Source of the DNA: Candidatus Pyrohabitans jungbluthii
GTDB taxonomy: Archaea > Hydrothermarchaeota > Hydrothermarchaeia > Hydrothermarchaeales > BMS3B
Direction: 5' to 3'
DNA: 64,000 bases
Assembly: GCA_002010065.2 (NCBI GenBank)
Contig: MTMD02000008.1
Location: 330,758-394,757 of the forward strand
The position numbers and the translations under genes were made by a program. Under the pieces are notes generated by a model. It did no database searches. It was not told the origin of the DNA and saw only the letters and a list, made by a program, of their open reading frames with translations. Numbering within the stretch: position 1 is the first letter of the stretch; every line of letters starts with the position of its first letter. Below are positions 60,101 through 64,000 of this stretch, in pieces.

Positions 60101-60508
60101 CTACTTTTTCTCCTCTCCGCCGCCGAGTAGTTCTTCTATGCCCTTCTTACCCTTCTCCACTACCTTGGCGTTAACCTGCACTATCTCAGGCACATACACA
60201 TTGCCGCGCACGCGTTTGCGGCGAATCTCACCCTTCTCCTTTGGGCGAAACCCTGGCCCTGAGCGCAGCAGAATGCGCGGCCTCACGCGTCCGTGAACGT
60301 CGCGGCGCATTGGAAAGCCATCCTTATCGCTCCCGCCAGTGAGCTGAATCTTGTACCCGGCCAAGCCAATAGCGGAGCCATCTATCACATCACCAATCTT
60401 GCGCCCAACTATGCTGCGCATCTTCGCTTCGTCGAGATCAATATTATAAGCTCTCCCGGTCTCGGGGTCTGAGAGCACCATCGTCGCAACTTTCTCCTTC
60501 TCAGCCAT
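60101..60508 (-). CDS. rps6e: Ribosomal protein S6e
   Basis: Small-subunit ribosomal protein of 135 aa. MVLSDPETGRAYNIDLDE, DGFPMRRDVHGRVRPRILL (conserved S6e core) and RKRVRGN. ATG at 60508 with ggaggc upstream is preferred over the upstream in-frame start. Confidence 0.93.
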   Translation of the reverse strand: MAEKEKVATMVLSDPETGRAYNIDLDEAKMRSIVGRKIGDVIDGSAIGLAGYKIQLTGGSDKDGFPMRRDVHGRVRPRILLRSGPGFRPKEKGEIRRKRVRGNVYVPEIVQVNAKVVEKGKKGIEELLGGGEEKK

Positions 60509-60529
60509 CCTTATGCCTCCTGATAACAA

Positions 60530-62308
60530 TTATTCTCCTACGGCCCAGAAAGGATTCTCTCTGCGCCTTATCCTGAGGATTTCTTCAAAGGCAGAAGCTT
60601 CATCCTCGGTCAGGAAATCTCTGTACTTCTGGTTTATTAATTTTGCCTCGTTTTCAGGAATATCTGTAAAGAGGATGTCGCCCTCGTTTATGTTCCTTCC
60701 AACAACCGCGCCCTCGATGCTCATCGCCACCTGCATACCTTTCGTTGCCTGAGGTATGTTCTCGCCCTTATCCTGCAAACCCTTGACAACGCCCACACTC
60801 TTGCCCTCACTGTTCATTAACCTGAAACGCGGCTTCACCACGCCAGCGAGTACTTCAATTCCGACTATTGCCGGCTTGCTGCTCCTGAACACGTACCCAG
60901 GCAGAAGCTTAATCTTCGCCGGCCTTGTGAGCTTCTCGAACTCCTGGGCACGCTCCCGCGCGCGCTCCATCTCCACGTGCATCTCATAGTCTTCGATGAG
61001 CTTGTAAATGACGTTGTTTATTATTATAGGCACTCCCCTGTCCTGCGCTCTCGCCTCGGCGTCTCGGAGCACCTTCACATTAAAGCCCAAGATAACGCCC
61101 AGCAGGGGGTCTTCCTCGCGAACCGCCTCCGCCTCGAGCACGTCTCTACGAGAGATATCGCCCACGTCCGCATGCTTTACAGGTATTCCTTCGCGCTTAA
61201 GCATGTTGACGAGAGCCTCGAGGGAGCCCAGCGTGTCCGCCTTAACTACGATGCCCTTCTTATCTGTTGTTATCTTTATGTCCTCTATCTCGCTTTTAAC
61301 CTCCTGCACCGCCTGCTCTATACCATCGCCTGCCACCACTACAGGAGAACCGGCTATTGCGTCCTCCAGCTTGGGTGCTGCGATTTTAACGCCCGCGCTG
61401 GCGTGCACTTCCTTAACATGGTCGAAGCGATAGCGGGGATCGCGAATCTCGTCCAGTGGCTTGGGTTTGAGCAGGGAGCGTACCTTTGTGACTATTATAT
61501 CACCCCTCCCAGCGAGCACTATGGTATCGCCGCGCTTAATCTTCCCCTCATACACTATCACATCGATGGTGGTGCCGAGCCCGACCTCCTCCTTAACCTC
61601 GAGGATTGTGCCCTTGCCGGGCTTTTCAGTGTCTATGTCCAGCTTTCTGCCCAGGAACTTCTGCGCCAAGCCGGTGAGCACCATGAGAAGCTCAGGTATC
61701 CCTTCGCCTGTAACAGCACTCACCGGCACAATAGCAACCTGCCGCTCAAACTCGCGAACCCTGTCGTAACGCTCACACTGAAACCCCTCCTCGTAAAGCT
61801 TGCCCACTATCTCGTAAATCTTCGTATCCAGGGCAGCTTTGACAGCCTCGCTCTGCTTAGCATAGCTGTGAGCGAAGGGATAGTTCTCAAACACCTGCCA
61901 GCCATGGATTTTGTCAATCTTGTTCGCAGCCACAAGAAAAGGCGTGCGATATGTGCGCAGTATGTCCAGCGCCTCCTTGGTCTGGTCTTTGAAACCCTCG
62001 TTTACATCCACCACAAGAATAGCGAGGTCTGCAAGGGCACCGCCTCGCTTTCGCAGTGTGGTGAAAGCCTCATGCCCCGGTGTATCGATGAAGAGCAGCC
62101 CGGGTATGGTGAGCTTTATCTTGAGCTGCTTCAGCAAGCCTCCACATAGCTTCTCAATAACCTCTATGGGTATCTCTGTCGCACCTATGTGCTGGGTTAT
62201 GCCTCCAGCCTCGCGGGCGGCGACGGCACTACCCCTAATCTTGTCTAAAAGTGTTGTCTTGCCGTGGTCTACGTGACCCAGAACCGAAACTATTGGCTGG
62301 CGTATCAT
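60530..62308 (-). CDS. infB: Translation initiation factor aIF5B/IF2
   Basis: Ribosomal subunit-joining GTPase of 592 aa. P-loop [18 protein letters not shown] at the very N-terminus, DTPGHEAF (G3), NKIDKIHGW (G4); domains II-IV with the archaeal/eukaryotic layout. No intein is seen. Confidence 0.97.
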   Translation of the reverse strand: MIRQPIVSVLGHVDHGKTTLLDKIRGSAVAAREAGGITQHIGATEIPIEVIEKLCGGLLKQLKIKLTIPGLLFIDTPGHEAFTTLRKRGGALADLAILVVDVNEGFKDQTKEALDILRTYRTPFLVAANKIDKIHGWQVFENYPFAHSYAKQSEAVKAALDTKIYEIVGKLYEEGFQCERYDRVREFERQVAIVPVSAVTGEGIPELLMVLTGLAQKFLGRKLDIDTEKPGKGTILEVKEEVGLGTTIDVIVYEGKIKRGDTIVLAGRGDIIVTKVRSLLKPKPLDEIRDPRYRFDHVKEVHASAGVKIAAPKLEDAIAGSPVVVAGDGIEQAVQEVKSEIEDIKITTDKKGIVVKADTLGSLEALVNMLKREGIPVKHADVGDISRRDVLEAEAVREEDPLLGVILGFNVKVLRDAEARAQDRGVPIIINNVIYKLIEDYEMHVEMERARERAQEFEKLTRPAKIKLLPGYVFRSSKPAIVGIEVLAGVVKPRFRLMNSEGKSVGVVKGLQDKGENIPQATKGMQVAMSIEGAVVGRNINEGDILFTDIPENEAKLINQKYRDFLTEDEASAFEEILRIRRRENPFWAVGE

Positions 62309-62364
62309 CTCTACCTCGCCTTACCTTAGCCTGCTGAAGCTTGTGCTCTTTTTATATAAAAAAG

Positions 62365-62817
62365 CTACTCCTCGTACACCCACTCCTCGCCTGCACGGGA
62401 GTAGCTCATAATTTCGCTCTCATCAAAAAACAGCGAAATCTCGCGCTCCGCTGAAGCAGGAGAGTCGCTGGCGTGCACCACATTGCGCCCAACCTCAAGA
62501 GCGAAGTCCCCGCGTATTGTGCCGGGAGCAGCCTCTCCCGGATTTGTAGCGCCTATCATGGTGCGCAGCACTTTAATAGCGTCCTTGCCCTCAACCACCA
62601 TGGCTACGACTGGGCCAGAGGTTATGTAGCTTATTAAGCTCGAGAAGAAGGGCTTATCGCGGTGCTCGCCGTAGTGCTGCTCCGCAAGCTTGCGCTCTAT
62701 CCTGAGCATCTTCATTGCGACGATTTTCAGCCCGCGCCTTTCAACGCGAGAGATAACCTCACCCACCAAGCCGCGAGCGACACCGTCCGGCTTAACCATC
62801 AGAAAGCTTCTCTCCAT
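62365..62817 (-). CDS. ndk: Nucleoside diphosphate kinase
   Basis: Makes NTPs from NDPs. In 150 aa: [38 protein letters not shown] and the active-site His in [16 protein letters not shown]. Commonly found in this archaeal ribosomal cluster. No anomalies. Confidence 0.96.
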   Translation of the reverse strand: MERSFLMVKPDGVARGLVGEVISRVERRGLKIVAMKMLRIERKLAEQHYGEHRDKPFFSSLISYITSGPVVAMVVEGKDAIKVLRTMIGATNPGEAAPGTIRGDFALEVGRNVVHASDSPASAEREISLFFDESEIMSYSRAGEEWVYEE

Positions 62818-62820
62818 GCT

Positions 62821-62991
62821 CTAACCCCTGCGAACCCACCTGACTTTGCGAGGGTTTCGCCCAAGCTTGAGCATGTTCTTCTCGCACTTGCTGGAGCAGA
62901 AGTAGAATATAGTTCCATCCTTCTTCACGAACATCTTGCCTGTGCCCGGCTCTATGCTGCGCTTGCAGAAGGAGCACTCTCTAGTTTCCAT
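62821..62991 (-). CDS. rpl24e: Ribosomal protein L24e
   Basis: Zinc-binding large-subunit protein of 56 aa. [33 protein letters not shown] and [12 protein letters not shown] are the L24e signature, with ligands CxxC and CxxxC. Too short for usual ORF cut-offs. It starts 10 bases after the S28e stop and ends 3 bases before ndk. Confidence 0.93.
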   Translation of the reverse strand: METRECSFCKRSIEPGTGKMFVKKDGTIFYFCSSKCEKNMLKLGRNPRKVRWVRRG

Positions 62992-63001
62992 ACCATCTCA
63001 C

Positions 63002-63223
63002 CTACGGCACCTTTAGCTCACGCGCCTCGCGCTCAGTCTCCATGAGTATTATTATATCTCCCACGCGTGTTGGACCCTTGACGTTTCTGCGTATTATCCT
63101 TCCTTTATCCCTGCCTTCGAGGATGCGCACCTTAACCTGGAGAATCTCACCCGTCATCCCAGTCCTGCCTATTACTTCCACAACCTCTGCTGCAAAGCCA
63201 CTAGTTTCTTCTTCCTTCGCCAT
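63002..63223 (-). CDS. rps28e: Ribosomal protein S28e
   Basis: Small-subunit ribosomal protein of 73 aa: [39 protein letters not shown] and the terminal [15 protein letters not shown] at 63223 follows the L7Ae stop by 5 bases. Confidence 0.95.
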   Translation of the reverse strand: MAKEEETSGFAAEVVEVIGRTGMTGEILQVKVRILEGRDKGRIIRRNVKGPTRVGDIIILMETEREARELKVP

Positions 63224-63228
63224 AGCTA

Positions 63229-63597
63229 TCACTTCTTGAGCGCCTTCACCTTCTCGGCTATCTCATCCACAAGCTCCTTGGCTTTGCCAGGTGTTACTAT
63301 GCACGCTGCGGAGGCAGCCACCTCTATTCCACAAGCCTTGCCCAACTCATGCTTGCTGGGCACATAAACGTAGGGTATGCCCTTCTCCTCGCAGAGAATG
63401 GGGAGGTGCGCGACTATCTCCTCGGGCTCAACATCCTCACTTATCACAACGAGCACGCTCTGCCCGCGTTCCGCGTACTTGGTAACCTCATTTGTTCCCT
63501 TGCCAACCTTGCCGGTGCTTCTCGCCAGCTCAATCGCCTCGTAAGCCTTATCAGCCAGCTCCTTAGGTGTTTCAAAGCGAACATACATTTTCGCCAT
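63229..63597 (-). CDS. rpl7ae: Ribosomal protein L7Ae
   Basis: Kink-turn RNA-binding protein of the ribosome, of C/D and H/ACA RNPs and of archaeal RNase P. The 122-aa protein has [53 protein letters not shown] and [13 protein letters not shown] aggagg lies 7 bases before the ATG. First gene of the translation cluster. Confidence 0.97.
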   Translation of the reverse strand: MAKMYVRFETPKELADKAYEAIELARSTGKVGKGTNEVTKYAERGQSVLVVISEDVEPEEIVAHLPILCEEKGIPYVYVPSKHELGKACGIEVAASAACIVTPGKAKELVDEIAEKVKALKK

Positions 63598-63653
63598 TCA
63601 TCTACCTCCTGTCATCGGTATCATGACAACTCAGCCATGGTAGGTTAACATCT

Positions 63654-63663
63654 ATAAAAAGTT
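63654..63663 (-). promoter_or_regulatory. TATA box of the L7Ae cluster
   Basis: Minus strand ctttttatag, with the start site expected near 63630, about 30 bases before the L7Ae start codon. Likely the main promoter of the long translation operon. Confidence 0.55.
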
Positions 63664-63935
63664 TTCCCCGTGAAGGGTGACGTAAATTCACCCTCATCCT
63701 TTTTAAAGGTTACTGTGGAATCGGAAAAACGCTAGGGGTTAATATGGAAGTAGGCTGAATGGCGGGTGGTTAAGAGTAGAGTATTATACTTAAGTGTCAA
63801 CGAAAATTTGTGGGTAGAGAGAGGGAGCTGAAGTTTCTCGATGAGGCGTATAATTTGGAATAACCCAGATGCACTAAAACGCACTGACGTGAACCTAATA
63901 TCAAGATGTAAAATCCCATATCGTCTAAATTATGA
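63664..63935. other. Spacer holding a gene remnant
   Basis: About 270 bases between the L7Ae promoter and the receiver end. It has a short inverted repeat gggtga-cgtaaat-tcaccc at 63676-63694 and the AAA-ATPase remnant at 63804-63863. No intact gene. Confidence 0.4.
63804..63863 (+). pseudogene. Remnant of an archaeal AAA ATPase N-terminus
   Basis: The frame reads KFVGRERELKFLDEAYNLE and stops. FVGREREL followed by LxxxY is the opening of the archaeal ATPase (PF01637-like) family, where it precedes the P-loop by some 20 residues. Here there is no start codon in frame close by and no P-loop, so this is a relic of a lost gene. Confidence 0.5.
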
Positions 63936-64000
63936 TTAAGCAGACCTTCTTAACATATTTTCCACCAGTTCGAGCAGCTCTTCCTTATCGAAGGGTTTGT
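63936..64000 (-). CDS. Response-regulator receiver, C-terminal end (partial)
   Basis: The minus-strand frame entering from the window edge reads KPFDKEELLELVENMLRRSA and stops at 63936. KPF with the following acidic helix is the conserved Lys and last helix of receiver domains, and KPFDK is shared with the receiver at 43066. Only 21 codons are visible; N-terminal partners cannot be known. Confidence 0.65.
   Translation of the reverse strand, partial: KPFDKEELLELVENMLRRSA

Noticed and set aside
16500-63600. Insertion sequences or prophage genes
   Set aside because: No transposase, integrase or terminal inverted repeats were recognised anywhere in the window.

Overview
The window comes from an archaeal chromosome, most likely a euryarchaeon in the broad sense. 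It carries archaeal/eukaryotic-type ribosomal proteins (L7Ae, S28e, L24e, S6e, S24e, S27ae), aIF2-gamma, aIF5B, Rpo7, Spt4, MCM, NurA/HerA, archaellins with FlaD/FlaF/FlaG-type partners, a CofC for coenzyme F420 and a dihydropteroate-synthase-like protein of the tetrahydromethanopterin type. I cannot fix the lineage from this window. No tRNA, rRNA, CRISPR array or insertion sequence was seen.

Layout. 1-31.7 kb is mostly housekeeping: an Ogg-type glycosylase (cut by the window edge), a UbiB-like kinase with a phasin-like partner, PfkB kinase, HypF, a CDP-alcohol phosphatidyltransferase, the DHPS-like protein, pyruvate carboxylase subunit B, NurA-HerA, an RPA-associated OB protein next to MCM, ScpA-SMC, an HtrA protease, CofC, a DUF59/DUF2249/haem-copper-oxidase-like trio, IleRS and a cupin-GalU fusion. 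31.9-53.0 kb is a motility and chemotaxis island of about a dozen short, divergently arranged transcription units. It holds four archaellins, FlaD/E, three FlaF/FlaG-type proteins, CheA, CheB, CheC, CheD, CheF, CheR, CheY, two histidine kinases, two stand-alone receivers, a CheC-V4R-winged-helix fusion, a MEDS-PadR fusion, a KaiC-like ATPase, a PD-(D/E)XK nuclease-like protein and several tiny zinc-ribbon or orphan proteins. The archaellum motor genes (flaH, flaI, flaJ), CheW and chemoreceptors are not in the window. 53.2-63.6 kb is LeuC followed by the conserved archaeal translation/transcription cluster read on the minus strand from L7Ae to S27ae, with a membrane pyrophosphatase inside it. 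The last 400 bases hold a remnant of an archaeal AAA ATPase and the C-terminal end of another receiver protein.

The most interesting signal is regulatory. A 15-bp palindrome, TTTCRR-N3-YYGAAA, recurs at least twelve times in the window. Eleven copies lie in the motility island, and nearly every copy is centred 18-21 bp upstream of a TATA box of a motility or chemotaxis unit. This looks like the operator of an undescribed motility regulon. Two copies (10.7 kb, and 53.0 kb on the minus strand) share an identical 17-bp core and are each followed, 63-64 bp further on, by a near-identical G-rich hairpin block with no convincing ORF. They may be two members of a small-RNA family under the same control.

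How the parts fit: CheA-CheY-CheB-CheR-CheC-CheD is a complete archaeal adaptation and signalling core, and CheF links it to the archaellum. The two extra kinases, the extra receivers and the ligand-domain fusions (V4R, MEDS) are candidates for feeding redox or metabolite signals into motility or into its transcription.
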